DNA of 64,000 bases from contig NZ_CP049156.1 of NCBI RefSeq assembly GCF_011493005.1, forward strand, positions 3,534,001 through 3,598,000, written 5' to 3'. Positions 1 through 9,437 of this stretch are shown piece by piece. The notes under the pieces were generated by a model that was not told where the DNA came from, searched no databases, and saw nothing but the letters and a program-made list of their open reading frames with translations. Every line of letters begins with the position of its first letter. Within the stretch, counting starts at the first letter, position 1. Origin of the DNA: Caballeronia sp. SBC1. Lineage in GTDB: Bacteria > Pseudomonadota > Gammaproteobacteria > Burkholderiales > Burkholderiaceae. The position numbers and the translations under genes were made by a program.

Positions 1-988
1 GCAAGCCCAGCAACGCAACCACGATCATCAGCACAATCTTGAACGGATCGGTGGTGGCGCGGAGCATGGCGTAGAACGCGGTGAAGTACCACACCGGCGC
101 GATCTCGTTCGGTGTTTGAAGCGAGTTCGCGGGCACGAAGTTATTGGCTTCGAGGAAGTAGCCGCCCATCTCCGGCGCGAAGAAAACTATCGCGGCGAAG
201 ATGAACAGGAACACGCAGACGCCCATGAAATCGTGGACGGAGTAGTACGGATGGAATGGGATACCGTCGAGCGGAATGCCCTTTTCGTCCTTCTTCGCCT
301 TGATTTCGATGCCGTCCGGGTTATTCGACCCCACTTCATGCAACGCGACCAGATGGGCGACAACCAGACCGATCAGCACGAGCGGAATGGCGACCACATG
401 GAACGCGAAAAAGCGGTTGAGCGTCACGTCCGAGACCACATAATCGCCGCGAATCCAGAGCGACAGATCCGGACCGATGAATGGAATCGCCGAGAACAAA
501 TTCACGATCACCTGCGCGCCCCAGAACGACATCTGGCCCCACGGCAGCAGATATCCGAAGAACGCCTCGGCCATCAGGCACAGGAAAATCGCGCAGCCGA
601 AGATCCACACGAGTTCGCGCGGCTTGCGATACGAGCCGTACAACAGCCCGCGGAACATGTGCAGATACACGACGACGAAGAACATCGACGCGCCGGTGGA
701 GTGCATGTAGCGGATCAGCCAGCCCCACGGCACTTCCCGCATGATGTATTCGACCGATGCAAACGCAAGCGTTGCATCGGGCTTGTAGTTCATTGTCAGG
801 AAGATGCCGGTGACGATCTGGTTCACCAGCACGAGCATTGCCAGCGAGCCGAAGAAGTACCAGAAATTGAAATTCTTTGGTGCGTAGTATTCGGAAACGT
901 GCGCCTTCCAAGTCGACGTCAGCGGAAAACGCCGGTCGATCCAGCCCAGAAGTCCTGTTGTTTCTACTTCCTTGTCGGTAGCCGCCAT
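1..988 (-). CDS. petB: Cytochrome b subunit of the bc1 complex (3' end cut by window edge)
   Basis: This is the membrane subunit of ubiquinol:cytochrome c oxidoreductase (complex III), carrying hemes bL and bH and the quinone sites. The reading frame from the ATG at 988 stays open to the window edge, giving 329 complete residues; full-length homologues are longer, so the C-terminal part lies to the left. Visible marks are paired heme-ligand histidines at about 96/110 and 197/212, the motif RYMHSTGASMFF near 93-104, and several hydrophobic helices. Its ATG overlaps the petA stop by one base (TAATG), so the two are probably translated together. A cytochrome c1 gene is expected further left but is not in the window. 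Confidence 0.96.
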   Translation of the reverse strand, partial: MAATDKEVETTGLLGWIDRRFPLTSTWKAHVSEYYAPKNFNFWYFFGSLAMLVLVNQIVTGIFLTMNYKPDATLAFASVEYIMREVPWGWLIRYMHSTGASMFFVVVYLHMFRGLLYGSYRKPRELVWIFGCAIFLCLMAEAFFGYLLPWGQMSFWGAQVIVNLFSAIPFIGPDLSLWIRGDYVVSDVTLNRFFAFHVVAIPLVLIGLVVAHLVALHEVGSNNPDGIEIKAKKDEKGIPLDGIPFHPYYSVHDFMGVCVFLFIFAAIVFFAPEMGGYFLEANNFVPANSLQTPNEIAPVWYFTAFYAMLRATTDPFKIVLMIVVALLGL

Positions 989-1608
989 TACGCCTCTCCC
1001 TTTTCGTCCTTGCCAATCACGAGTGACGTCGCCGAAGTGAACATATAAGGCGGAATGTCCAGGTTGTCCGGCGCGGGTTTGTTCTTGAACACACGGCCGG
1101 CCAGGTCATAGGTCGAGCCGTGGCACGGGCATAAGAAACCGCCGGGCCAGTCGTCAGGGAGATTGGGCTGGGCGCCTTCCTGGAAGCGCGGCGTAGGCGT
1201 GCAGCCGAGGTGCGTACACACGGCCACGGCAACAAGCAGGTTCTTGTGATCGGCGCGCGATCGGTATTCGTTATTGCAGTATTCCGGCAGCGGCATGCTG
1301 AATACTTTCTTCGACTGCGGATCCGCGAGCTCGGGATCGGCCTTCTTCACGTCGGCGAGCATTTCGTCGGTACGGTTCAGAATCCAGACCGGCTTGCCGC
1401 GCCAGGCGACCGTCATCAGGTCACCAGGCTTGAGACCTGATATATCGACTTCGACCGGCGCGCCCGCTGCCTTGGCTTTTTCCGACGGTGCAAACGACCC
1501 GACGAACGGGACGCAAGCCGCTACGCCACCGATTCCGCCCATTACGGTCGTCGTGATCAGCCAAGTTCGGCGGCTGCCGTCGACGCGTTGATCTTCGTTG
1601 TCTCGCAT
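988..1608 (-). CDS. petA: Rieske iron-sulfur subunit of the bc1 complex
   Basis: The Rieske protein passes electrons from ubiquinol to cytochrome c1. From the ATG at 1608 it has 206 residues, the usual size. The two [2Fe-2S] ligand boxes are clear: CTHLGC (131-136) and CPCHGS (160-165). The N-terminus has a twin-arginine pattern (SRRTW at about 12-16) before a hydrophobic helix, as expected for a Tat-exported signal anchor; tatABC lie in the same window. A GTG four codons upstream (1620) is possible, but the ATG fits the family better. It is the first gene of the petABC operon, so its promoter should lie in the 200 bases to its right. Confidence 0.97.
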   Translation of the reverse strand: MRDNEDQRVDGSRRTWLITTTVMGGIGGVAACVPFVGSFAPSEKAKAAGAPVEVDISGLKPGDLMTVAWRGKPVWILNRTDEMLADVKKADPELADPQSKKVFSMPLPEYCNNEYRSRADHKNLLVAVAVCTHLGCTPTPRFQEGAQPNLPDDWPGGFLCPCHGSTYDLAGRVFKNKPAPDNLDIPPYMFTSATSLVIGKDEKGEA

Positions 1609-1812
1609 CACACGCCCCACTTCTGAGTTGGATTTATACCGTCAGTTCGTTCTACCGACGCTAGTGTGCGCGAATGGAGTCGTCATTTACAAGAGTTGAA
1701 TAGCAAAAAACGCTCGAAGTCCTTCATTCTTAAGGGTTTCCCCGCACTTATCGTGGCTATCGAATGAAGGGGTTATTTAACCCATTCGATTATTTATTGC
1801 AGCGCAAGATAA

Positions 1813-2559
1813 TCACACCGGATTATCAATATCGATAAAGACGTGCTCGATATCGAAATGCTCGGCCACATGGGCGCCGAGCGCCTGGACACCGTACCGC
1901 TCGGTGGCATGATGCCCCGCCGCAACGTAGGCCACGCCGCTTTCCGCCGCAATGTGCATGGTCTGCTCGGAGACTTCGCCGCTAATGTAGACATCGGCGC
2001 CAGCGGCAATGGCCTCGTCGAAGAAACCTTGCGCGCCGCCCGTGCACCACGCCACGCGACGCAGTTCCCAATCCGGATTACCGAACACGAGCGGCTTGCG
2101 TCCGACTTCGTTCTCGACCGTCGCGGTGAAGTGCTCAAGCGACAACGGCACCGGCAGCGAGGCGATCCAGCCGAGATCCTGATCGCCGAAACGGTTGTCC
2201 GCAATCAATCCAAGGCGCTCGCCGAGCTGGGCGTTGTTGCCGAACTCAGGATGGGAATCGAGCGGCAGGTGGTACGCGAACAGGTTGATGTCATGCTCGA
2301 GCAGCGTCTTCAGCCGCCGGTATTTGCGCCCGGTGACCTGCGGCGCTTCGTTCTTCCAGAAGTAGCCGTGATGTACGAGCACCGCGTCTGCGCCCCACTC
2401 GATGGCCGCGTCCAGGAACGCCTGCGACGCCGTTACGCCGGTCGCTAGTTTCCCCACGCGACGTGAGCCCTCAACCTGCAGACCATTCGGGCAATAGTCC
2501 TTGAAGCGCCCGATTTCAAGCAGATTGTTCAGATACAATTCTAGTTCGATCCGATCCAT
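1813..2559 (-). CDS. NIF3/YbgI-family dinuclear metal protein
   Basis: This is a 248-residue member of the Nif3-like (DUF34) family, often labelled GTP cyclohydrolase I type 2, whose physiological role is unsettled. Metal-site motifs are present in the family order: HHG at 63-65, YHLPLD near 96-101, TGGAQG at 173-178 and GHHATE at 215-220. It has no signal peptide and should be cytosolic. It is transcribed away from the neighbouring HtrA gene with only 20 bases between the two start codons. Family assignment is firm; a biochemical activity is not claimed. Confidence 0.9.
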   Translation of the reverse strand: MDRIELELYLNNLLEIGRFKDYCPNGLQVEGSRRVGKLATGVTASQAFLDAAIEWGADAVLVHHGYFWKNEAPQVTGRKYRRLKTLLEHDINLFAYHLPLDSHPEFGNNAQLGERLGLIADNRFGDQDLGWIASLPVPLSLEHFTATVENEVGRKPLVFGNPDWELRRVAWCTGGAQGFFDEAIAAGADVYISGEVSEQTMHIAAESGVAYVAAGHHATERYGVQALGAHVAEHFDIEHVFIDIDNPV

Positions 2560-2579
2560 GAATTCCTCTATTCCATCAA

Positions 2580-3803
2580 ATGCTTAGACGCTTCTGGCTG
2601 TTTTTTGCCCAAGCGGTGACCGTGCTTTTGGCGCTGATGTTCATCGTCGCGACCTTGAAACCGCAGTGGCTTCAACGCCAGGGAACGTTCGGCAAGCAAC
2701 TCTCCGAACCGATCGTCGCGTTGCAGGAAGTTGCGCCGAGCATTGGTTCCCGGCCTGCCCAGTCGTCCTATGCGGATGGCGCGCAGAAAGCGATGCCCGC
2801 CGTGGTCAACGTGTTTTCGAGCAAGGACGGCACGTTACCGCCCGATCCGCGCGCGAAAGACCCGCTGTTCCGCTATTTTTTCGGCGACAAGAACAAGCGC
2901 AAAGGCGACGAAACGCCGGCGTCGAATCTCGGCTCAGGCGTCATTGTCAGCTCCGAAGGCTACATTCTAACGAACCAACATGTCGTCGATGGGGCTGATC
3001 AGATCGAAGTTGCTTTGGCTGACGGACGGACGTCGTCGGCCAAAGTGATCGGCGTGGATCCGGAAACCGATCTCGCCGTGCTGAAAATCAACATGACGAA
3101 CCTGCCCACCATCACGCTCGGCCGCATGGACCAGACGCGCGTGGGCGACGTGGTGCTGGCGATCGGCAATCCGTTCGGCGTCGGGCAGACGGTGACCATG
3201 GGGATTGTCAGCGCGCTCGGGCGCAATCACCTCGGCATCAATACGTTCGAGAATTTTATCCAGACTGACGCGGCCATCAACCCGGGGAACTCGGGCGGTG
3301 CGCTGGTGGACGTGAACGGTAATCTGCTCGGCATCAATACCGCAATCTATTCGCGCAGCGGCGGCTCGCTCGGGATCGGTTTTGCGATTCCCGTGTCAAC
3401 GGCGCGCAGCGTGCTGGAAAGCATCATCACCACGGGCACGGTCACGCGCGGCTGGATTGGCGTGGAACCGCAGGACGTGACGCCGGAGATTGCGGAATCG
3501 TTCGGGCTCGAGCAAAAGTCCGGCGCGATCGTGGCGGGCGTATTGCAAGGCGGCCCGGCCGATAAAGCCGGCATTAAGCCCGGCGACATCCTGATCAGCA
3601 TCAACGACGACACCATCACCGACACCACGCGTCTGCTGAATGTTGTCGCGCAGATCAAGCCGGGGACGTCGGTGAAGGTGCATCTGATGCGCAAGAGTAA
3701 GGAGCTGGACTTGAGCGTGGTGATTGGCAAACGGCCGATGCAGCCCAAGCAGCCCCAGCCGCCTGACGATGACAACGGCGGTGGGGATCAAAACGACGAG
3801 TGA
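2580..3803 (+). CDS. htrA: HtrA/Deg-family periplasmic serine protease, membrane anchored, one PDZ domain
   Basis: This is a 407-residue envelope quality-control protease. An N-terminal hydrophobic segment (about 4-26) without a clear cleavage site suggests a signal anchor, as in DegS. The trypsin-like domain has the triad His134 (TNQHVV), Asp164 (ETDLAV) and Ser238 (GNSGGA). A single PDZ domain follows (about 291-383), then a short acidic, proline-rich tail. With one PDZ domain it resembles DegS more than DegP/DegQ, although beta-proteobacterial genomes often annotate it as DegQ or MucD. No strong Shine-Dalgarno precedes the ATG. It converges on tatC across a bidirectional terminator. Confidence 0.93.
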   Translation: MLRRFWLFFAQAVTVLLALMFIVATLKPQWLQRQGTFGKQLSEPIVALQEVAPSIGSRPAQSSYADGAQKAMPAVVNVFSSKDGTLPPDPRAKDPLFRYFFGDKNKRKGDETPASNLGSGVIVSSEGYILTNQHVVDGADQIEVALADGRTSSAKVIGVDPETDLAVLKINMTNLPTITLGRMDQTRVGDVVLAIGNPFGVGQTVTMGIVSALGRNHLGINTFENFIQTDAAINPGNSGGALVDVNGNLLGINTAIYSRSGGSLGIGFAIPVSTARSVLESIITTGTVTRGWIGVEPQDVTPEIAESFGLEQKSGAIVAGVLQGGPADKAGIKPGDILISINDDTITDTTRLLNVVAQIKPGTSVKVHLMRKSKELDLSVVIGKRPMQPKQPQPPDDDNGGGDQNDE

Positions 3804-3847
3804 TGTGATCTGCAGCTGCCGTGACGTGTGTAAGCCCAATGCATAAA

Positions 3848-3888
3848 CAAAGGGGCCGTTCCAAACGTGAGTTGGAACGGCCCCTTTG
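3848..3888. terminator. Bidirectional Rho-independent terminator between htrA and tatC
   Basis: A perfect 17-bp inverted repeat (arms 3848-3864 and 3872-3888, 7-base loop) sits between convergent htrA and tatC. It is followed by CATTTTT on the plus side and by TTTATGC on the minus side, so it can stop transcripts from both directions. Confidence 0.92.
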
Positions 3889-3922
3889 CATTTTTACCCG
3901 TCATCCAGAGGGTGTGAAACCC

Positions 3923-4723
3923 TCAATCCTCTTCCCGCTTCGCGTCCTCCGCGGCTTCCGCTTCCTGCTCCTTGATCTTGTCCTTGCCCACGATCAACCG
4001 TGCAGCAATGATGCCGACCTCGTAAAGAATGATCAGCGGTACAGCCAGAATCAATTGCGAGAATACGTCGGGCGGCGTCACCACCGCAGAAATCACGAAC
4101 GCGCCAACAATTACATACGGCCGGATCTGCCGCAGCTTCTTGATGGTGACGAACCCCATGCGCGCCAGGATCACCACGATGATCGGCACCTCGAAGGTCA
4201 CGCCGAACGCGAGGAACATGGTGAGGACGAAACTCAGGTAATTATCGATATCCGTCGTCATTTGCGCACCGAGCGGCGCGTTGTAATGCGCCATCACACG
4301 GAAAATGGTGGGAAATACGACGAAATACGCGAACGACATGCCGCACAGGAACAGGAAATAGCTGCTCCCCACCAGCGGCACGACCAGCTTTTTCTCGTGC
4401 TGATACAACCCCGGCGCGATAAACGCCCAGATCTGATACAGCACAATGGGCAGCGCTATCACCAGCGCGACCATCATGGTCACTTTCATTGGCACGAAAA
4501 ACGAGCCGGTGACATCGGTGACAATCATCTTGCCGTCCTTCGGCAAGTTCTGCATCAGCGGACGCGCGAGCAGCCGGAAGATATCCGGCGCCCAATAAAC
4601 CAGCCCGATGAACACGACGATGACTGAAGCGCCTGCGCGGATGATTCGGTCACGCAGTTCGACCAGGTGCGAGATAAACGTCTCTTCGACGGGCTCGTCT
4701 TTAATCTGTTGCGGGTCGCTCAC
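3923..4723 (-). CDS. tatC: Twin-arginine translocase subunit TatC
   Basis: TatC is the multi-spanning membrane receptor of the Tat pathway that binds twin-arginine signal peptides of folded substrates. I place the start at the GTG at 4723 (266 residues): AGAGGG lies about six bases upstream, and the N-terminus VSDPQQIKDEP matches the family style. An ATG at 4789 would add 22 unlikely residues and reach into the tatB intergenic space. The conserved cytoplasmic HLVELRDR sequence near the N-terminus and about six hydrophobic helices are visible. It is last in tatA-tatB-tatC and ends at the terminator shared with htrA. Confidence 0.96.
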   Translation of the reverse strand: MSDPQQIKDEPVEETFISHLVELRDRIIRAGASVIVVFIGLVYWAPDIFRLLARPLMQNLPKDGKMIVTDVTGSFFVPMKVTMMVALVIALPIVLYQIWAFIAPGLYQHEKKLVVPLVGSSYFLFLCGMSFAYFVVFPTIFRVMAHYNAPLGAQMTTDIDNYLSFVLTMFLAFGVTFEVPIIVVILARMGFVTIKKLRQIRPYVIVGAFVISAVVTPPDVFSQLILAVPLIILYEVGIIAARLIVGKDKIKEQEAEAAEDAKREED

Positions 4724-4792
4724 GCCGGCCCTCTGCTGGGATTCATCGATGGAAGGGAAGTTGGTGTTCGCGCAATGAAAGCGGCGCAAACA

Positions 4793-5341
4793 TCAGAAAA
4801 ACCGCGTGGGACGGCGCAGCGTCTCAGGCGTGTGCCGCGCCACTCGCGCCGCGCCTGATTGAACGCGCGTCTTGCGCAACGTGGTGCGCTTGTACCAGTT
4901 GGGAATGGCGGACTGCTTGACGCGCCAGTTCTTGCGTTTCGCGGGCGACGCGTTGCTGCTGCTGAACGTGTTGTCCGAGTTCGAACGCCAGGTGTCACCG
5001 GAAACGTGAGTCAGATTCGGGTCTCCGCCGCCCGCCACGCTGTCTGACACAGACGTTCCCTGCTTCCAGGCGTCGTTGAGTTCGTTTTCGTGCTGGCGAA
5101 GATTGTCGTGAATCTTGTTCTCGACATTCGCTGCCGCCGTTTCGAACTCAGTGCGCATTTTCTTCAACTCGTCGAGTTCCATCTCGCGCGAGACTTCGGC
5201 CTTGACGTCGTTGATATACCGCTGCGCACGACCGAACAGCGCGCCCGCCGTTCGTGCCACGCCGGGCAGGCGTTCCGGCCCGAGCACTACCAGCGCGACG
5301 ACGCCGATCAGCGCCATTTTGGTCAGACCAAGGTCGAGCAT
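4793..5341 (-). CDS. tatB: Sec-independent translocase subunit TatB
   Basis: TatB is 182 residues long and pairs with TatC as substrate receptor. It has the classic single N-terminal helix, the hinge LGPERLP (20-26) and a following amphipathic helix with coiled-coil character (about 30-90). The tail is unusual: after a low-complexity Ser/Asn/Gly stretch, the last 50 or so residues are very basic, with many Arg and Lys and ending in RRPTRFF. I believe related Burkholderiaceae share this tail, but its role is unknown to me. The gene lies between tatA (79-base gap) and tatC. Confidence 0.94.
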   Translation of the reverse strand: MLDLGLTKMALIGVVALVVLGPERLPGVARTAGALFGRAQRYINDVKAEVSREMELDELKKMRTEFETAAANVENKIHDNLRQHENELNDAWKQGTSVSDSVAGGGDPNLTHVSGDTWRSNSDNTFSSSNASPAKRKNWRVKQSAIPNWYKRTTLRKTRVQSGAARVARHTPETLRRPTRFF

Positions 5342-5420
5342 GGAATCGAAGATCCTGAGGGTGGCGAGTGGAGGTGGCCGGTGTCGGGCTTACCGTGCTT
5401 AATCAACTTGATCAGCTTGA

Positions 5421-5654
5421 TTAGCGGTAGTCGCTCGAACGGGTCTTGTCCTTCGCTTCCACGTCAACCGTACCGTTGCGCGGCAACTCACGCTGCTCGG
5501 TCGACGTTGGTGTTTCGCCTTCCTTCATGCCTTCTTTGAAACCCTTTACCGCGCCGCCCAGATCACCGCCGATGTTGCGCAGTTTCTTCGTGCCGAAAAC
5601 GAGTGCCACGATCAACAGAACGATCAACCAATGCCAAATACTCAACGAACCCAT
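5421..5654 (-). CDS. tatA: Sec-independent translocase pore subunit TatA
   Basis: TatA is 77 residues and oligomerises to form the Tat transport path. It has an N-terminal transmembrane helix (about 6-19), the hinge [10 protein letters not shown] (20-29) and an amphipathic helix rich in Gly and Lys, followed by a short polar tail. It opens the tatABC group; the 190 bases to its right, up to the HIT gene, could hold a tat promoter. Rieske and MsrP, both Tat-type substrates, are encoded elsewhere in this window. Confidence 0.96.
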   Translation of the reverse strand: MGSLSIWHWLIVLLIVALVFGTKKLRNIGGDLGGAVKGFKEGMKEGETPTSTEQRELPRNGTVDVEAKDKTRSSDYR

Positions 5655-5846
5655 GACTGAAAACTCTCCTTGGCTCCGCCACGCATGTCGCTCGCGGCGA
5701 AGAATGTGGACCTCGCGGCCCGAGTCGGAGCATCGAAGCCCCGATGATTAAACCTGTATTTTGCGCGCCCAATATTGCGATGGAAAGACGCTTTCGCTTT
5801 CCTTACATTTTGGTCGCGCGATCAAGCGTATCTGTTCAGCAATCCT

Positions 5847-6209
5847 TCAACCCATCCGGCGCCACGGGCGTTCCCCGGCAAGAATATGGGCGTGAATGTG
5901 ATACACCTCTTGCCCGCCGCCCGGCCCGGTATTGATGACCGTGCGGAAACCGGTGTCGCCGCCGGTGTACGCCACACCCAGCTCGTCAGCGAGTCGCGCC
6001 GTCAGGCTCAGCATTCTACCAAGCAGCGGTGCGTCAGCTTCGGTGCAACTCGACAGCGTCTCAATATGTTTACGCGGGATCACGAGTACATGGACGGGCG
6101 CGGCCGGGTTTATATCGTGAAAAGCAACGAATTCATCGTCCTCATGGACTTTCTTGCTTGGAATTTCTCCTGCAGCGATCTTGCAGAAAATGCAGTTCTC
6201 TTGGCTCAT
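5847..6209 (-). CDS. hinT: HIT-family nucleotide hydrolase (HinT type)
   Basis: This is a 120-residue histidine-triad protein. HinT-type enzymes hydrolyse purine nucleoside phosphoramidates and related adenylated compounds. The catalytic triad HIHAH is at 104-108, and the N-terminus carries CIFCK (5-10), a Cys pair seen in many bacterial members. No signal peptide is present, so it is cytosolic. It lies between the membrane protein downstream of the his genes and tatA, a common neighbourhood in beta-proteobacteria. The exact substrate cannot be read from sequence. Confidence 0.93.
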   Translation of the reverse strand: MSQENCIFCKIAAGEIPSKKVHEDDEFVAFHDINPAAPVHVLVIPRKHIETLSSCTEADAPLLGRMLSLTARLADELGVAYTGGDTGFRTVINTGPGGGQEVYHIHAHILAGERPWRRMG

Positions 6210-6263
6210 GGTTGTCGCGGGATATCCCGATATAAATGCGTGTTGAAGATCAGGCGTTCCGTC

Positions 6264-6656
6264 TCAAACCCAGGCACCCGGTTGCAATGGCTTGTTCTCG
6301 TACAAAAATAGCCAGCCCTTTATAACGCGATAAAGCGTCCAGATGCCGACCACGAACAAAATGGGGAACCCGATGAATACCCAGATCAACGCTATGCCGA
6401 TCACGTGACCAAGCAGCGCGAACCAGAAAGTGCGGATTTGCCATCGGAAATGCGCTTCGTAGGGCGTTCCGGCAACGTCATCGCGCTTCAGGTAATTGAT
6501 GATGACCGCGATCAGCACGGTCAGTCCGCCGGTTAGCCAGTACGCGGCGTAGAGCGCGTACAGCACGTGGGTCAGCGTGCGCAAGCTGCGCAGGCGTTCG
6601 GACTCGGGCGAGTTTTGATAAACAGGCGGCGGATATGGCTCGTAAGACTGATTCAT
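6264..6656 (-). CDS. Small membrane protein, DUF4870-like
   Basis: This 130-residue protein has a proline- and tyrosine-rich N-terminus (about 1-20), then about three hydrophobic segments (near 27-53, 78-100 and 100-117) with charged loops. The pattern and the central HFRWQIRTFW segment resemble the DUF4870/Tic20-like family of small inner-membrane proteins of unknown function. It starts 45 bases after hisE stops and points the same way, so it is probably co-transcribed with the his cluster. I assign no function. Confidence 0.75.
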   Translation of the reverse strand: MNQSYEPYPPPVYQNSPESERLRSLRTLTHVLYALYAAYWLTGGLTVLIAVIINYLKRDDVAGTPYEAHFRWQIRTFWFALLGHVIGIALIWVFIGFPILFVVGIWTLYRVIKGWLFLYENKPLQPGAWV

Positions 6657-6701
6657 TTCATCCTCCTCGGCGACCGGTCGAGCGAAACCCGACCCTGCAG
6701 C

Positions 6702-7082
6702 TTAGCCACCGTTTTCGTTCTGCTCGCGATCGCGGGATTTGCGTAACGCCTTTTCTTCGATTCCCGACATCCCTTCCCGCCTTTCCAGTTCGGCAATGAC
6801 CTCTGCCGGACCGAGGTCGAAATGGGACAACATCACGAGACAATGGAACCACAAGTCGGCCACTTCGCCGACAAGCGCCTTTGGTGCACCGCCGTGTCGT
6901 GCGTCCTTGGCGGCCAGCACGACTTCAGTGGCTTCCTCGCCGATCTTCTTGAGAACGGCGTCGTCACCTTTATGAAAGAGTCGGGAAACGTAGGATTGTT
7001 CCGGGTCCCCGCCCTTGCGGCTATCAATGATCGCCGCGAGGCGCAGCAACGTGTCTTGCGTGGAAAGCATGGCTTGGGTCAT
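6702..7082 (-). CDS. hisE: Phosphoribosyl-ATP pyrophosphatase
   Basis: HisE removes pyrophosphate from phosphoribosyl-ATP in histidine biosynthesis step 2. The 126-residue protein is an all-alpha MazG-type fold; the metal-binding acidic motif is visible in [15 protein letters not shown], followed by [13 protein letters not shown]. Its ATG overlaps the hisI stop by one base (TAATG), implying translational coupling. HisE and HisI are separate proteins here, unlike the enterobacterial HisIE fusion. The C-terminus (after about residue 105) is a polar Lys/Arg/Glu tail. Confidence 0.96.
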   Translation of the reverse strand: MTQAMLSTQDTLLRLAAIIDSRKGGDPEQSYVSRLFHKGDDAVLKKIGEEATEVVLAAKDARHGGAPKALVGEVADLWFHCLVMLSHFDLGPAEVIAELERREGMSGIEEKALRKSRDREQNENGG

Positions 7083-7495
7083 TACTTATAAATATGTTCG
7101 GGGTCCATCAAGACCGGTTCAACAGCGACCCAGTCGCCCGTTTCCGCCGATCCCTCGAATTTCTGGAAAAAGCACGAATGACGGCCGGTGTGGCACGCAA
7201 TATCAGACACTTGCTCCACCTTCAGCAACACCACGTCTTCGTCGCAATCGAGCCGGACTTCGTGCACGTGCTGGACGTGTCCCGACTCCTCACCCTTGAA
7301 CCACAGGCGCTGGCGCGAGCGCGAGTAATACACCGCGCGCTTCAATTCGATAGTTTTCGCCAACGCTTCACGGTTCATCCACGCGAACATCAGCACGTCG
7401 CCCGTTGTGGATTCCTGCGCGATCACCGGCACAAGGCCGTTCGCGTCCCACTTGACCTTCTCGATCCATCCCGCTTCTTCAGTTTGTGCAGTCAC
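7082..7495 (-). CDS. hisI: Phosphoribosyl-AMP cyclohydrolase
   Basis: HisI opens the adenine ring of phosphoribosyl-AMP, step 3 of histidine synthesis. The 137-residue protein has the conserved [10 protein letters not shown] and [18 protein letters not shown] segments and the zinc/magnesium site RLDCDEDVV with [11 protein letters not shown]. The start is a GTG (7495), three bases after the hisF stop, so translation is likely coupled. It is a stand-alone domain with hisE immediately following. Confidence 0.96.
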   Translation of the reverse strand: MTAQTEEAGWIEKVKWDANGLVPVIAQESTTGDVLMFAWMNREALAKTIELKRAVYYSRSRQRLWFKGEESGHVQHVHEVRLDCDEDVVLLKVEQVSDIACHTGRHSCFFQKFEGSAETGDWVAVEPVLMDPEHIYK

Positions 7496-7498
7496 CGC

Positions 7499-8272
7499 TT
7501 AAATCCTCACCGAGATGCCCTGATCGGCCATGAAGCGTTTTGCCTCGCCGACCGTGTGTTCGCCATAGTGGAAGATGCTGGCGGCAAGCACGGCATCGGC
7601 GTGACCTTCGGTGATGCCGTCGGCGAGATGCGCGAGCGAGCCCACGCCGCCGGACGCAATCACCGGAATGGAAATAGCGTCCGATACCGCGCGCGTCAAC
7701 GCAAGGTCAAAGCCGCTTTTCGTGCCGTCGCGATCCATGCTGGTCAACAAAATTTCTCCGGCGCCGAATTCCGCCATCTTGCGCGCCCACTCGATCACGT
7801 CGAGGCCTGTGTTCTTGCGGCCACCGTGCGTGAACACTTCCCAGCGCGGAGTTTCGCCCGCGGCGCTGACACGCTTCGCGTCAATGGCCACCACGATGCA
7901 CTGTGAGCCATGTTTATCTGACGCATCACGCACGAGTTGCGGATTCGCCACCGCCGATGAATTCATGCTGATCTTGTCGGCGCCCGCGTTCAGCAGCCGG
8001 CGCACGTCTTCCACCGCACGCACGCCACCGCCGACGGTCAGCGGGATAAAGACCTGCGACGCCACTTGTTCGATGATCGGCAGGATCAGGTCACGTTGGT
8101 CCGACGTGGCGGTGATGTCGAGGAACGTGAGTTCATCGGCGCCCTGGTCGTCGTATCGACGAGCAATTTCGACGGGATCGCCCGCGTCGCGCAATTCGAG
8201 GAAATTGACGCCCTTGACCACGCGGCCAGCGGTGACGTCGAGACACGGGATGATGCGTTTAGCGAGAGCCAT
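7499..8272 (-). CDS. hisF: Imidazole glycerol phosphate synthase, cyclase subunit
   Basis: HisF is the (beta/alpha)8-barrel cyclase that uses ammonia from HisH to form imidazole glycerol phosphate and AICAR. It is 257 residues, the normal length. Catalytic aspartates fall at Asp12 (IIPCLDV) and Asp131 (VVAIDAKR); phosphate-binding glycine loops [10 protein letters not shown] and ASGGVGS are intact. It is separated from upstream hisA by about 240 bases, an unusually large gap in this cluster in which I see no gene, and runs almost directly into hisI. Confidence 0.97.
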   Translation of the reverse strand: MALAKRIIPCLDVTAGRVVKGVNFLELRDAGDPVEIARRYDDQGADELTFLDITATSDQRDLILPIIEQVASQVFIPLTVGGGVRAVEDVRRLLNAGADKISMNSSAVANPQLVRDASDKHGSQCIVVAIDAKRVSAAGETPRWEVFTHGGRKNTGLDVIEWARKMAEFGAGEILLTSMDRDGTKSGFDLALTRAVSDAISIPVIASGGVGSLAHLADGITEGHADAVLAASIFHYGEHTVGEAKRFMADQGISVRI

Positions 8273-8512
8273 GTTGTTGCGAATGCCGTTGCGCTGCGAG
8301 TGAGTGCTTAGGATAAGCGAGGCGGTTCAATCGAAATTGACCCTCGCGGAGAGAAACGCCGCCCCGCTCGAACGGACTTGCGGCGCGGCCTGGATCAGTT
8401 GAGCAGAAAGCCGCCCAGAAGCACATGAGGCGCTTAAATCAGGCGTGCTGAAAAGGCCGTCGCGCGTCAAGGTTATCCACGACTACGCAACGTCCTCGCA
8501 CCAAACGGCGCC

Positions 8513-9265
8513 TTAGGCGTCGTCGGCTTCGCGCAGCTTGTCGGCGCGCGCTTGCGCCACGGCGAAATCCAGGTCGCCTGAATAAATCGCACGTCCGCAA
8601 ATCACGCCCTCAATGCCTTCGTCTTCCACTTCGCAAAGGGAGTCGATGTCGCCCAGGTTCGACAATCCGCCGCTTGCGATCACGGGAATCTTGACGGCTT
8701 GCGCGAGGCGCACAGTGGCTTCAATGTTGATGCCCTGCAACATGCCGTCGCGGCCGATATCCGTATAGATGATCGCTTCGCAGCCGTAGTCTTCGAACTT
8801 GCGGCCCAGGTCAATGACTTCGTGACCGGTCAGCTTGCTCCAGCCGTCGGTGGCGACTTTGCCGTCCTTCGCATCCAGGCCGACGATGATATGGCCGGCG
8901 AACGCAGTACATGCATCTTGCAGGAAGCCCGGGTTTTTCACCGCCGCCGTGCCGATGATCACGTACTCCAGACCGTCGTCGAGATACCGCTCGATGGTGT
9001 TCAGGTCGCGAATGCCGCCACCGAGCTGCACCGGGATGTCGTTACCGACCTCCTGGATGATGGCGCGAATAGCCTCTTCGTTTTTCGGCTTGCCGGCAAA
9101 TGCACCGTTCAGGTCGACGAGATGAAGCCGCCGCGCGCCCCGATCGACCCATAGCCGGGCCATTGCCGCCGGATCTTCGGAAAAAATGGTCGCCTGGTCC
9201 ATATCGCCTTGTTTGAGGCGTACGCACTGACCGTCTTTTAGATCGATGGCCGGAATGAGCAACAT
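8513..9265 (-). CDS. hisA: ProFAR isomerase (HisA)
   Basis: HisA isomerises ProFAR to PRFAR, the substrate of HisF/HisH. It is a 250-residue (beta/alpha)8 barrel paralogous to HisF. The two catalytic aspartates are Asp8 (IPAIDLKDG) and Asp131 (IVGLDAKDG), with phosphate-binding loops LGGGIRD and ASGGLSN. It is flanked by 172 bases to hisH and 240 bases to hisF, so it may have its own promoter; none was recognised with confidence. Confidence 0.97.
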   Translation of the reverse strand: MLLIPAIDLKDGQCVRLKQGDMDQATIFSEDPAAMARLWVDRGARRLHLVDLNGAFAGKPKNEEAIRAIIQEVGNDIPVQLGGGIRDLNTIERYLDDGLEYVIIGTAAVKNPGFLQDACTAFAGHIIVGLDAKDGKVATDGWSKLTGHEVIDLGRKFEDYGCEAIIYTDIGRDGMLQGINIEATVRLAQAVKIPVIASGGLSNLGDIDSLCEVEDEGIEGVICGRAIYSGDLDFAVAQARADKLREADDA

Positions 9266-9437
9266 AGAAATAGCGTTATCGGATAAGGGTTAATCGAACG
9301 GTTGCAAACTTGGGCACAGCGCCTTTGTTTTGCTTGCCGTCTCGCTAGTGTAGTACAAGTGATGCAAGGCTCGCCGCTGCAAACGGCATAAGCCAAAACG
9401 TCAAACCACCGCTAAAACAGCACGAAAACCGCGAACA

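Noticed and set aside
336..1016. 226-codon minus-strand frame in the cytochrome b region
   Set aside because: It is out of frame with cytochrome b, which reads through from the ATG at 988 to the window edge with all heme ligands.
1759..1790. AT-rich imperfect hairpin between petA and the NIF3 gene
   Set aside because: The stem has bulges and is not followed by a T-run on the minus strand, so I do not call it a terminator.
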